Below, piece by piece: positions 43,761 to 52,767 of a DNA stretch of 64,000 nucleotides. The stretch covers positions 928,692-992,691 of the forward strand of contig NC_020913.1 in NCBI RefSeq assembly GCF_000300255.2. The letters run 5' to 3'. The stretch is from Candidatus Methanomethylophilus alvi Mx1201 (GTDB lineage: Archaea > Thermoplasmatota > Thermoplasmata > Methanomassiliicoccales > Methanomethylophilaceae). The notes beneath the pieces were generated by a model, which did no database searches, was not told the DNA's origin, and saw only the letters and a program-made list of their open reading frames with translations. How positions within the stretch are numbered: position 1 is the first letter of the stretch; every line of letters begins with the position of its first letter. The position numbers were made by a program, and so were the translations under genes.

Positions 43761-45290
43761 ATGGCAGCAGCGAAGAAAAGGGCCGTGGAGACATGGGAGG
43801 ATGTCGAGGGGATGAAGAGCACCGCAGAGGTGCTCATCCCCGCCGACCCTCTGGACAGGGTCCTGGGACAGGAAGAGGCCATAGAACTGGCCAAGATCGC
43901 CGCCATCCAGCGCAGGCACCTGCTGCTGGTGGGCCCTCCCGGCACCGGGAAGTCGATGATCGCCCGTGCGATATCGATGAACCTCCCCAAGCCCCGTCAG
44001 GAGATCCGTGTCGCCCACAATCCGGAGAACCCCGAAAGGCCGTTCCTGGAGATCCTGGACGACAAGACCGTCAAGACCGAGGAGGCGGCCCAGCAGGAGA
44101 GCGTCGGAAAGCTCATAGACCCCGAGAAGGCCCCTGCGAAGGTCGCACAACGTCTCGGATACTATTGCTCCGCCTGCGGAAGCTATTCCGCTCCCGAAGA
44201 CCTCAACTGCCCCAACTGCGGCAAGAGCAAGATCGACAGAGGAATCGCCGGAAACAACCCGTTCGGAGACATCCTCGGCATGCTGGAGTCGGCAATGCCC
44301 CAGATGTCCGCGGGCAAGGAGAGGGTGAACACCACCCGCCAGCTCGCCGACGGTACGGAGGAGACCGTGGTCTTCGAGAGGGCGGGGAACAAGATCAGGA
44401 TGTTGGACACGAAGGCCCTCCAGAAGAGGAACAACCTCCAGAAGAAATCCAACACGAAGACCCTCGTAAAACTGGACAGGGACCCCTTCGTCATGGCCAC
44501 CGGAGCCTCGGAGACCGAGCTCCTGGGAGACGTGAGGCACGACCCCTACGGCGGACACGACAAGATAGGAGTGCCGGCATACCAGAGGGTCATCCCCGGA
44601 TCCATCCACGAGGCCCATGAAGGCGTCCTGTTCGTGGACGAGATCTCCCATCTGGGAAACCTCCAGAGGTTCATCCTGACCGCCATGCAGGACAAGAAAT
44701 TCCCCATCACCGGCCGCAATCCGCAGTCCAGCGGGGCCAGCGTCAAGGTCGACAACGTCCCGTGCGACTTCGTATTGGTAGCCGCCTGCAACATGCAGGA
44801 CCTACAGAACATCCTGTCCCCCCTCAGGTCGAGGATAATCGGGAACGGATACGAGGTCCTGGTGGACACCGCCATGCCCGACACCAGCCACAACCGCGCC
44901 AAATACGCCCAGTTCGTTGCGCAGGAGATCGCCATGGACGGACACATACCCAATGCGTCCATCGATGCGGTGGAGGAGATCATCCTCGAAGGAAAAAGGC
45001 GTGCCAAGGCCGACGGACAGAAGAACTCCCTCACACTCAGACTCAGGGAGCTCGGAGGACTCATAAGGGCCGCCGGAGACGTGGCCATCATGGAGAAGGC
45101 CAAGCTCATCACCGCAGAGCATGTGAAGAAGGCGAAGATCAGGGCCCGCCCGGTGGAGGACCAGATCAAGGAGAGGTACGGATCGTACCAGAAAGGTATG
45201 ACCAAGGACGTCTCCGACGCCCAGAACCAGAACTCGGAATACTACTTCCAGAACGAGCACATCGACGGCTCGGACAGTATGTTCAACTGA
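43761..45290 (+). CDS. Lon-like AAA+ ATPase with a zinc ribbon, no protease domain
   Basis: 509 aa. The AAA+ module is LonB-like: Walker A GPPGTGKSM (58-66), Walker B GVLFVDEISHL, sensor region NMQDLQNILSPLRSRI and an arginine-rich lid. In place of the membrane insertion of archaeal LonB there is a four-Cys zinc ribbon (Cys136, Cys139, Cys150, Cys153). The S16 peptidase domain with its catalytic Ser-Lys dyad is absent; the protein ends in a Gln/Asn-rich tail. It may remodel a protein or nucleic acid complex; linkage to dnaG by a 9-nt gap suggests a replication or RNA role. Confidence 0.85.
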   Translation: MAAAKKRAVETWEDVEGMKSTAEVLIPADPLDRVLGQEEAIELAKIAAIQRRHLLLVGPPGTGKSMIARAISMNLPKPRQEIRVAHNPENPERPFLEILDDKTVKTEEAAQQESVGKLIDPEKAPAKVAQRLGYYCSACGSYSAPEDLNCPNCGKSKIDRGIAGNNPFGDILGMLESAMPQMSAGKERVNTTRQLADGTEETVVFERAGNKIRMLDTKALQKRNNLQKKSNTKTLVKLDRDPFVMATGASETELLGDVRHDPYGGHDKIGVPAYQRVIPGSIHEAHEGVLFVDEISHLGNLQRFILTAMQDKKFPITGRNPQSSGASVKVDNVPCDFVLVAACNMQDLQNILSPLRSRIIGNGYEVLVDTAMPDTSHNRAKYAQFVAQEIAMDGHIPNASIDAVEEIILEGKRRAKADGQKNSLTLRLRELGGLIRAAGDVAIMEKAKLITAEHVKKAKIRARPVEDQIKERYGSYQKGMTKDVSDAQNQNSEYYFQNEHIDGSDSMFN

Positions 45291-45343
45291 ATTCCGGAAA
45301 ACGATTTACTCCCGGGTCTTCCTCGACTCGGGACGCTATCATA

Positions 45344-46072
45344 TCAACTTATCGTCGTTATGACATTGAACTTCTTCTGAAGCATGTCCACCATGTTCTG
45401 GGATTTCTTATGCCCCATGTCAGCGGCCTTCTTGAACCACCTCATGGCCTCGAACTCGTCCTGAGGGACCCCTTTCCCGGCATGATATGACAGACCCACA
45501 TTGAACATGGCCTTCAGCATCCCGCGCCCGGCGGCCTTCTTGAACCACTTCAGGGCCTCTGCGTCATCTTTGGGTACGCCCTTCCCGGAACGATACATCA
45601 TCCCGATGTTGTACTCGGCCTTCTCGCTCCCCATGTCGGATGCCCTGGTATAATACTCCAAGGCCTTCTGTGCATCCTGCTCCACTCCGATGCCGCTGTC
45701 GTACATGACCCCGAGATTGTATACGGCCTTCGGATTGCCGAGATCTGCGGCCTTCATGAAATACCCGAAGGCCTTGTCATAGGACTGCTCCACGAAATGC
45801 CCGTAGTAGTACAGGACTCCGATGGAGAAGATCGCATCCGGATTCCCATGGTCTGCGGCCACGGAATAGTGGCTGTAGGCCTTCTCGTAGTCCTGATCGA
45901 CGCCGTACCCCTTGTCGAGCATGCGTCCCATGTAATATTCGGCCTTGATGCACCCGGCCTTGGATGCCTCGGCGAAGATCCCGAATGCCTTGGCATCCTT
46001 GGACCGGTCCTCGCCCTCGGTGTAGAATTCCTTAGCCTGTGTGAAAAGGTCTTTGGCGCCTTGGGAAACCAT
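45344..46072 (-). CDS. Sel1-repeat protein
   Basis: 242 aa from ATG 46072; a GTG at 46117 is in frame, but a minus-strand TATA-like TTTTTAAATC (46093-46102) predicts a leaderless message starting at 46072. Six Sel1 repeats (for example MYRSGKGVPKDDAEALKWFKKAAGRG, SYHAGKGVPQDEFEAMRWFKKAADMGHKKS). It is a smaller relative of the 32075 protein. Probable scaffold; partner unknown. Confidence 0.88.
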   Translation of the reverse strand: MVSQGAKDLFTQAKEFYTEGEDRSKDAKAFGIFAEASKAGCIKAEYYMGRMLDKGYGVDQDYEKAYSHYSVAADHGNPDAIFSIGVLYYYGHFVEQSYDKAFGYFMKAADLGNPKAVYNLGVMYDSGIGVEQDAQKALEYYTRASDMGSEKAEYNIGMMYRSGKGVPKDDAEALKWFKKAAGRGMLKAMFNVGLSYHAGKGVPQDEFEAMRWFKKAADMGHKKSQNMVDMLQKKFNVITTIS

Positions 46073-46103
46073 GCCCCGGCGATACACGAGCGGATTTAAA
46101 AAT

Positions 46104-46556
46104 TCAATTACCGACACCGAACACGTTGGCCACCATACGTATGCCAGTGCCGCCGTCCTCGTAGAAATGTTCCAGCCTCTCCACCGGCATGAAGCCCCTG
46201 CGGCGATAGAAGGATATGGCCTCCGAATTCGTCTCCCTCACCTCGAGCTGTATGGACCTCGCCCCGTCCATCATGGCGGACCGACGGAACCTGTCGAGCA
46301 TTCCCGAACCTATTCCCTGACCGCGGAAACCTCTTTTCACACAGAAAAGCGCTATGGAGACACGCCCGCCGGAGAGGCGGGACCCGGCCATGTATCCGAT
46401 TATGTCTCCCGTGAAGTCAGTGGCCACGATCTGTCCTCCGGGCCACTGCATCATGAAATAATCGACGATGCTCGGAACGAAATAGGAATCCAGGGACTCG
46501 CATATGAGGGCATACGCCCTCGAAGAATCCTCGGGTCTCATCTTCCTGATCTCCAT
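46104..46556 (-). CDS. RimI-like GNAT acetyltransferase
   Basis: 150 aa. Acetyl-CoA loop FRGQGIGSGMLDRF and the RimI-type ending LEVRETNSEAISFYRRRGFMPVERLEHFYEDG are clear. In archaea RimI-type enzymes acetylate protein N-termini. The start overlaps the 3' end of the phospholipase-D-fold gene by 19 nt. Confidence 0.85.
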   Translation of the reverse strand: MEIRKMRPEDSSRAYALICESLDSYFVPSIVDYFMMQWPGGQIVATDFTGDIIGYMAGSRLSGGRVSIALFCVKRGFRGQGIGSGMLDRFRRSAMMDGARSIQLEVRETNSEAISFYRRRGFMPVERLEHFYEDGGTGIRMVANVFGVGN

Positions 46557-48532
46557 CCCATATCACCGTATCCGCCGCTGGGTCTGTCGCGGAAGAACGC
46601 GACGACCGTCCCTATGAGGAGGATGACGGCTGCCGACAAATAGATAACGTATCCCCCATGGTCTTCGGAAGGTACGGTGAACGATACCTCCTCCGAGACG
46701 TCGATACCTTCCACCGACACCGATGCCACATGATCACCGGACGATACGTGGAACACCGCCGCCGATACATCCGTGCACCTCTCCTCCCCGTCCACCGCCC
46801 ATAGGAATATGGACCCGGCCGGCCCCCTGGCACGAAGGACCACGGCGTATCCGCCGCTGCCCCTGACCACCTCCGCGGTAAAGGAAAGCCCTCCCTCTTC
46901 GACGTCCGTACGGCTCACCCCGAAATCGGAAAGGAACAGGTCTGCGAAGAAGGACGCCACCTCCTCCGAGACGATGAGGACGGCGACCTCTCTGTTCCTG
47001 TCGAAAGACGTGGCCGTCCAATTGACGGACCCCACCCATACGGATCCGTCGATGACGATGCCTTTGTTGTGGATGAGGGAGAACCCGTCCCCTCCGTCGA
47101 CGGCGACCGCCTTTATGCCCGTGGTCTCGTTGATGAGGTTCACGGTCGATACATGGGCACCCCCTCCCGACTGGGAGGAATCCAGTATGAACCGGACATC
47201 CAATCCGCATGATGCCGCGGATGCCATCCATGCTATGGGCGTGTCCCCATTCACGGGCGACAGCGAATCCCCCAGGTCCATCTCCTCCGCATATATCCTC
47301 CTCTCTGCCGAACCCATCATCATACGGAGGGTGGAGAACGAATTGTCCGGAGAAAGTACGGGAGATACGGAGGCTTCGTAACTACGGTATTCTGGCACAT
47401 CCGGAGGTACATATGACAGGGTGCCCCGATAGCCCTTGAGATCGGGGTATGCGTCCTCCAAACACACCGTATCGCCCCATACGGTATCGAAGTCGTTCTC
47501 GAAAACCCTCTCCATATAGCCAGCATATCCCTTTCCGGAGATCACGGCCCCCCACCCCCTGTTACCGTTGCCGTAACCCATGTTGCCGGATGTCCAATTC
47601 TCGGACGTGATGATCACGGTGTCCCCGTCGATCACAGCATATTTGTTGTGGACGTAGACGAACCTCTGCGGGTGGTCGCCGAAGTTTATCAGCCTGACAT
47701 CTGCCCCGCCGTCGTCGATGGATTTCAACAATGCCAGCTCCGTGCTTATGTCCACTCCCAGCGGCTCAGCCTCCGCCAGTATCCTTACGGATACTCCGCG
47801 GTCGCAAAGGGAGGAAAGAAGAGCTATGACGTTCGGACACGATATGAGATAGATGGAGATGTCCACCGAACACGATGCGGATTCCAACGCCTTGTATATC
47901 GGACCTCCTCCGCTCTCCGGAAATGAGAACGGAACCACGGAGGCCTCGAAAGCGGATGTGCCAGGAAACACGTAGTTTGTCCATCCCGCCCTCGTCACCA
48001 TCCAATCGGAAGACGTATCCGTATCCGTCTGGGACGTCCTCATGGCATATGTGAGGGAACTTATCCTCACCGGACTTCCAGACCACCCGTCCGCTCCGAG
48101 AGACCCTCCCCAACAGACCTGGTCTATTACCGAATCCCCTACCTTCAGAACGACCTCGTCGCCGGAATCGGCCAATATGAAACGTCCGGTACGGGTGATG
48201 CACGGATCATCGGTCTGGATCGTCCCGGAGCGTGAGCAGAACCAGTTCTTGCCGACCTCTCCGACAATGGTCAGACGTTCCCCGGGATGCAGGACCGTGC
48301 TTCTGTTGAACGTCAACGTACCCTCGCCATCGGTCATGCACCAACCCATCAGATCCACTTGGCTGGCACATACGTTCTGTATCGATACGCCCTCGTCATA
48401 GGGGTTGACCTCCGTTATGAGGACGGAGGGGGAAACTGCGGCATCCACGGGATCATGAATGGTCGGACCCAGCAGCGACGTCGTGGCAGCGACGATGAGA
48501 ATGCATAGCAGTACCTCGGACCTCGTCCTCAT
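46538..48532 (-). CDS. Secreted protein with lamin-tail and phospholipase D domains
   Basis: 664 aa. An N-terminal signal helix, a lamin-tail-like domain (about residues 35-150, VLITEVNPYDEGVSIQNVCASQVDLMGWCMTDGEG), then two phospholipase D motifs: HNKYAVIDGDTVIITSEN and HNKGIVIDGSVWVGSVN, each fitting HxKx4Dx6(G/S)SxN. A C-terminal beta domain and one membrane helix (about 630-650) follow. It is presumably displayed outside the cell and may cleave phospholipids, nucleic acids or cell-wall polymers. It is a paralogue of the next gene, which lacks the lamin-tail domain. Confidence 0.88.
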   Translation of the reverse strand: MRTRSEVLLCILIVAATTSLLGPTIHDPVDAAVSPSVLITEVNPYDEGVSIQNVCASQVDLMGWCMTDGEGTLTFNRSTVLHPGERLTIVGEVGKNWFCSRSGTIQTDDPCITRTGRFILADSGDEVVLKVGDSVIDQVCWGGSLGADGWSGSPVRISSLTYAMRTSQTDTDTSSDWMVTRAGWTNYVFPGTSAFEASVVPFSFPESGGGPIYKALESASCSVDISIYLISCPNVIALLSSLCDRGVSVRILAEAEPLGVDISTELALLKSIDDGGADVRLINFGDHPQRFVYVHNKYAVIDGDTVIITSENWTSGNMGYGNGNRGWGAVISGKGYAGYMERVFENDFDTVWGDTVCLEDAYPDLKGYRGTLSYVPPDVPEYRSYEASVSPVLSPDNSFSTLRMMMGSAERRIYAEEMDLGDSLSPVNGDTPIAWMASAASCGLDVRFILDSSQSGGGAHVSTVNLINETTGIKAVAVDGGDGFSLIHNKGIVIDGSVWVGSVNWTATSFDRNREVAVLIVSEEVASFFADLFLSDFGVSRTDVEEGGLSFTAEVVRGSGGYAVVLRARGPAGSIFLWAVDGEERCTDVSAAVFHVSSGDHVASVSVEGIDVSEEVSFTVPSEDHGGYVIYLSAAVILLIGTVVAFFRDRPSGGYGDMGWRSGR

Positions 48533-48591
48533 ACGGAGGTCTTCCGGTCTGAGGATTTAAAGCCCGAGGACTGCATGTAATAGGTTAGTGT

Positions 48592-50010
48592 TCACTTCCT
48601 CTTCTTGGACGAGGAGCTCTTATTCGAAGATGAGGGCCTGCTTCCGGAACCGGACTTCTTCTTGGACGAGGAAGAGGTGGCGGAACGTACGGCCTTCTTC
48701 GCGGATTTCTTCATCGCGGCGGCAATGATCCCGACGATCGCCACAGCGGCCGCTCCGAGATAATACATGAGATTGTGCTCCTCCTCTACATTGATCTTCG
48801 AGTAGTCCGCATTGAAGTAATTGTCGAAATCGGTATTGAAGTATGCCGCATAGTAGTCCGTAACCTCGGAGGAATCTATTATGGCGGCCGCCTCGCGGTT
48901 CCTATAGAACGAACCATCGGTCCAGTTGACTGATCCCACCCAGACCTTGTCGTCCACGATAACCCCCTTGTTGTGGATCTGCGGGAATGCCTTCGTCTTC
49001 TCGTAGATGGCCGCCTTTATCTGGGTATTGCCGTTCAAGGTCTGGACCAGTGCGTGGTGTTCTTTAGAATCCTTGTCCTCCGATGTCTCATATGTCCCGT
49101 TGAGGATGTATTTCACATCTATTCCCTGCCCGGCCTTGTCCGACATGATGCCGATAAGACTGTCTCCGGTAAGTGTGGAATTATTCTTGTCGATATCCAA
49201 CTGCTCAACGTATATGCGGCTGGTAGCGGATCCCATGAAGTATTTCAGAGCACTTTTGGAATTATCAGGAGAGGTGACCGGGGCCACTCTGGCGGAATAC
49301 GTAGGCGAAGAGTAGTCATCGCGTATGGTGTAACTGATATCCCCTGATGCGACTATGTCCGGATATACGTCGTCAAGGGTCTTCACATCTGCATTGGAGA
49401 CATCATAGTCCCCTTCGAAGACTCCTTTCATATGTGTGGCGTATCCGGTACTTTCTATGACGGCTCCCCATCCCCTGTTCCCTTTGCTGCCCAGATTCGC
49501 ATCGGTCCAGTTCTCCGAGGTTACGACCACGGTCTTATCGTCGATGATGGCGTACTTGTTGTGGATGTATGTGTACCTCTTATCTGACGAATCGCAACCA
49601 GGATAGTTGATGATGTTGACCTCTCCGCCGACCGATTCCAGCTGCTTGAGCATGGACATCTCGTTGTCGGTCTTCACTCCCAGAGGATTCCCCGATACGA
49701 GGACCCTGACGTCGACGTTCTCTGATTCCTCCAGATCGCAGAGGAGGGCGATGACCTCTTCGCTGCCCATATAATAGATGGAGATATCCACGGTCGAAGT
49801 GGCCTTGGAGAGCTCCGTCAATATGGGCGTGCCTTTGCTTTCGGGAAAGGTGAACGGAGTCACCTGTGCTTCATAATATGTAGGTGTGAATGAAGGGTCC
49901 GCAGAAGACACAGACCCTTCGTCACCGCAGATGACCGTAGGGGATATTACTACGGCTACGGCCAGAACTGCAAGTAATATTGTCGGTATATCCTTCCTTT
50001 TCAAGTACAT
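48592..50010 (-). CDS. Secreted phospholipase D-fold protein, paralogue
   Basis: 472 aa. Signal peptide (residues 8-28), two HKD motifs (HNKYAIIDDKTVVVTSEN and HNKGVIVDDKVWVGSVN), one membrane helix near residue 415, and a cytoplasmic Lys/Ser tail (KKKSGSGSRPSSSNKSSSSKKRK). It aligns along most of its length with the upstream-encoded 664-aa protein. The A+T content is a little higher than in the neighbours. It is transcribed first, 59 bp before its paralogue. Confidence 0.88.
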   Translation of the reverse strand: MYLKRKDIPTILLAVLAVAVVISPTVICGDEGSVSSADPSFTPTYYEAQVTPFTFPESKGTPILTELSKATSTVDISIYYMGSEEVIALLCDLEESENVDVRVLVSGNPLGVKTDNEMSMLKQLESVGGEVNIINYPGCDSSDKRYTYIHNKYAIIDDKTVVVTSENWTDANLGSKGNRGWGAVIESTGYATHMKGVFEGDYDVSNADVKTLDDVYPDIVASGDISYTIRDDYSSPTYSARVAPVTSPDNSKSALKYFMGSATSRIYVEQLDIDKNNSTLTGDSLIGIMSDKAGQGIDVKYILNGTYETSEDKDSKEHHALVQTLNGNTQIKAAIYEKTKAFPQIHNKGVIVDDKVWVGSVNWTDGSFYRNREAAAIIDSSEVTDYYAAYFNTDFDNYFNADYSKINVEEEHNLMYYLGAAAVAIVGIIAAAMKKSAKKAVRSATSSSSKKKSGSGSRPSSSNKSSSSKKRK

Positions 50011-50059
50011 CCCGAAGGATGATACACATTCTGATATACCGACTTTTTGATTGGTCCCA

Positions 50060-50737
50060 TCAAAGGGCGCTTACCAGATCGGTGAGCACCGCATACTGGT
50101 CCTTGGCCTTGACGACTCCGGATGCCAGAAGCACTCCGTCGGCACCGAGGTCGATGGCGGCGGCGACGTCCTTCCCGGTCTTCACCCCGGCCCCGCATAG
50201 GACGCGCACGGCCTTGTTAACGTCCTTGACGGACTCGACCGTGCTCTCGACTATGCGCGGGTTGGCGGTGGTCACACTTATGTCCCCTCCGATCAACTCG
50301 GGAGGTTCTACGGCTATGAAGTCGGGTGTGAAACGTGCCAGAGACACGGCGGTATCCACGGTGTCGGCGCAGACGACGGTGGTGAGGTCGCATCCGAGGG
50401 AAAGCTCGACGCATTCCCCCACGACCTCCGCATCCACCTTGTGTTCCGAGTGGTTGATCAGAGTACCTATGGCGCCGCACGACCTTACCATGGACGGGGT
50501 CACCCATCCGGTGGCGGAACCGGGCGCGCGGGGATCCACGTTCTGCGAGAGGACGGGGATGTCCACGGCCGCGGCGACCGCCGCCAGAGATACCACGGGA
50601 GGACAGACGGCTATGCAGGCGCCGGTCTCCTCGGAGACCTGCTGGCACTTCTTCGCCAGCTCGACGGCTGCGGCCCCGTCCACCTCGCGGTAGGCCTTGA
50701 AGTTGACGATCACCACGTGTTTTCCCAGTTCAGTCAA
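50060..50737 (-). CDS. tpiA: Triosephosphate isomerase (archaeal type)
   Basis: 225 aa, the short archaeal form. NFKAY with the substrate Lys, the catalytic His in INHSEH, the catalytic Glu in AVEPPELIG and the phosphate loop CGAGVKTGKD are present. It interconverts dihydroxyacetone phosphate and glyceraldehyde 3-phosphate. It overlaps the FBP aldolase/phosphatase gene by 8 nt, making a gluconeogenesis operon. Confidence 0.95.
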   Translation of the reverse strand: MTELGKHVVIVNFKAYREVDGAAAVELAKKCQQVSEETGACIAVCPPVVSLAAVAAAVDIPVLSQNVDPRAPGSATGWVTPSMVRSCGAIGTLINHSEHKVDAEVVGECVELSLGCDLTTVVCADTVDTAVSLARFTPDFIAVEPPELIGGDISVTTANPRIVESTVESVKDVNKAVRVLCGAGVKTGKDVAAAIDLGADGVLLASGVVKAKDQYAVLTDLVSAL

Positions 50738-51869
50738 GGGGCTCGAACCTCTTCTTGAGATCCTCGAGAACCTCGGGCCTGGAGGTGTACTCCATCTCCT
50801 CTGCTCCGAGGATAGAAGGCTGGAACGGTCCCTGGGCCCTCATGAGCCTGCTCGCCTTGATGGCGTTGGCGCGGACGTTGTCCCAGGTGTTGTTTCCGAA
50901 GATGTCTACGGGGATGTGGTCTCCGCCCTTCACTCCCTGGGGCTCGAGTCCCTGGAGGTGTCCCTCGCAGAGCTGGAATCCGAGGGCGCATATTCTCGGA
51001 GGTCCGTCGTAGTAGACGGGGTTGGAGTCCTCGGGCGAGCAGGGGTAGAACGCACCGATGTGCGATCCCCTCATCCATCCGGCGACGAGCCAGGTGTTCT
51101 GGAACACCTGGGTGTACTCTCCGACGGAGGGGAATCCGCTCTGTGCCCTGCAGATGCAGACGGGGTCGTCCTTTCCGACGTACCTTCCGGCGGTCATGTT
51201 GAGCTTGTCGGTGGATACGACGCAGGCGGGTCCGAGACCTGCCCTGCTGTTGATCCTCTTGATGGCGTATCTGGAGGTGTCTCCCAGAAGGCTGAGGATG
51301 CTGAGGGTCTCCTCGGGGGAGGACATGACGACCTTTTTGTGGTCCATGACATCCTGGATCTCGACGTCGAATCCCATCTTGGCCCTCTTGTCGATGACGA
51401 GGCCGGTGGTGGTGAAGGGGTCGAGGAAGATCCTGGTGAGGATGGGCGAGTATGCGGAAGGCTCGGTCTTGTCGGCCATGAAGAACACGAGGGGCTCGGA
51501 AGGCCTCTCCTCGAAGGTCATCTCCGCGGAACCGGGTCCCGCTCCCTTGACGTTTCCGGAGAAGGCGTCGGTGAGGATGTCCTGTCCGGCGGCGTAGAGG
51601 TGCATGGATTTGGAGATCTTGGTGGCCTCCTGGAAGCACTCCCATGCGGCGGTGTGGACCTCTTTGTTGCCCTCGCCCTTGTAGTGGGTCATGTAGAGGT
51701 TGATGTCGTCGCCGACGCGGGTGACGTAGAAGTCCTCGATAATGCCCTGCTTCTGTTTGTCGGTCAGGATCTCTTTCGCTTTGGCCATCATGGAGGGATG
51801 GGGGGTCATGTGACCGCATATCGATCCGATGTCTGCTTTGATGATTGATACAGTGACTTTTTCAGCCAT
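50730..51869 (-). CDS. fbp: Bifunctional fructose-1,6-bisphosphate aldolase/phosphatase
   Basis: 379 aa from ATG 51869 (MAEKVTVSIIKADIGSICGH), the invariant start of class V FBPases. It condenses triose phosphates to fructose 1,6-bisphosphate and dephosphorylates it to fructose 6-phosphate, the committed step of archaeal gluconeogenesis. The metal-site Asp/His region DIGSICGHMTPH and the DHIPVDIFGNNTWDN block are visible. Minus-strand TATA-like TTATAATAATATAAAG at about 51900-51915. Confidence 0.95.
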   Translation of the reverse strand: MAEKVTVSIIKADIGSICGHMTPHPSMMAKAKEILTDKQKQGIIEDFYVTRVGDDINLYMTHYKGEGNKEVHTAAWECFQEATKISKSMHLYAAGQDILTDAFSGNVKGAGPGSAEMTFEERPSEPLVFFMADKTEPSAYSPILTRIFLDPFTTTGLVIDKRAKMGFDVEIQDVMDHKKVVMSSPEETLSILSLLGDTSRYAIKRINSRAGLGPACVVSTDKLNMTAGRYVGKDDPVCICRAQSGFPSVGEYTQVFQNTWLVAGWMRGSHIGAFYPCSPEDSNPVYYDGPPRICALGFQLCEGHLQGLEPQGVKGGDHIPVDIFGNNTWDNVRANAIKASRLMRAQGPFQPSILGAEEMEYTSRPEVLEDLKKRFEPLD

Positions 51870-51985
51870 GGGTTCACCGTTATTGTGCGCTCCGACGCTC
51901 TTTATATTATTATAAGTTACCTTTGAAACAAAGCGGGAAGCATGTCCGAAATGACCGATATCCCCGAAAAAATGCGGAATCCGCC

Positions 51986-52678
51986 TTACTGATTCTTCGC
52001 CGAGAACCTGGCGACCATGCCGGCAATGTCGCCCTCGCTCATGTTCTGTATGACGATCCTGCCGGGACCCTTGAAATCGGTGACGCACTCATCGTCGTCC
52101 CGGGTGTCCTCCGCCTTGCTCCTGATGGACCTTATACTGTATTTGACGGAACTCTCCCATGCCAGGGCATGGGACGTGGACACCGTGTAACGGTCGTCCG
52201 GGCGGAGGTCCATGGTGGTGAAGTCCCCGCACGATGCGATGAAGGCCGTCCCGTCCCCCGAGACCTTGAGGAGGACGAGCCCCTCCTGGTCGAACTGGGG
52301 GTCTCCGAGATGTCTCTGCATCTCACGGGATATGGCGGTGCCCCTGGAACAGGCCAGCATACCGTGTTTCTGCATGATCCAATCGCCCTTCCCCAGGTCC
52401 ACGTCCATGATCATGCCGGGTACGGAGGGCCCCACGGTCACCAGGCCCATCCCTTTCTCGGAGGAATACTCCACCATGTCGATGAAGGAGTCGGAGAACA
52501 TCTTCTTCAGACCGGATATGAAGGCGCTGTCGTTGATCTTGACGTTCACGTTGAAGGACTTGCTTATGAGCCTTCCCGGCGCGGTCTTCAGAATGTCGCC
52601 CGGTGCCAACTGCACGTTGAGGACCTGCGACATGATGCCGGTGATCGTGAACTTCATGTCCGGGCACATCGTCTTCAT
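51986..52678 (-). CDS. AIM24 family protein
   Basis: 230 aa beta-rich protein of the TIGR00266/AIM24 family: MSQVLNVQLAPGDILKTAPGRLI near the start, GMGLVTVGPSVPGMIMDVDLGKGDWIMQKHGMLACSRG in the middle and the C-terminal GRIVIQNMSEGDI. ATG 52678 was kept; in-frame ATGs at 52669 and 52654 are possible. Function in prokaryotes is unknown. Confidence 0.85.
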   Translation of the reverse strand: MKTMCPDMKFTITGIMSQVLNVQLAPGDILKTAPGRLISKSFNVNVKINDSAFISGLKKMFSDSFIDMVEYSSEKGMGLVTVGPSVPGMIMDVDLGKGDWIMQKHGMLACSRGTAISREMQRHLGDPQFDQEGLVLLKVSGDGTAFIASCGDFTTMDLRPDDRYTVSTSHALAWESSVKYSIRSIRSKAEDTRDDDECVTDFKGPGRIVIQNMSEGDIAGMVARFSAKNQ

Positions 52679-52732
52679 TCTTTTAAATCTGATGAGGGGG
52701 TGTAAGGACGGCCCTCTGCTCCGGAGCGAGCC

Positions 52733-52741
52733 TTTAATAAA
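52733..52741 (+). promoter_or_regulatory. TATA box of aspS
   Basis: TTTAATAAA lies 27-35 bp before ATG 52768, predicting a leaderless or near-leaderless transcript; this excludes the upstream ATG at 52741 as the start. Confidence 0.45.
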
Positions 52742-52767
52742 TGACCTGCATACACGCGGATGTTAAT

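Noticed and set aside
41961..44651. Antisense open frame of 896 codons across dnaG and the Lon-like gene
   Set aside because: It is the mirror of two well-supported genes; Val/Leu/Gly/Asp-rich translation comes from the skewed codon use of the sense strand.
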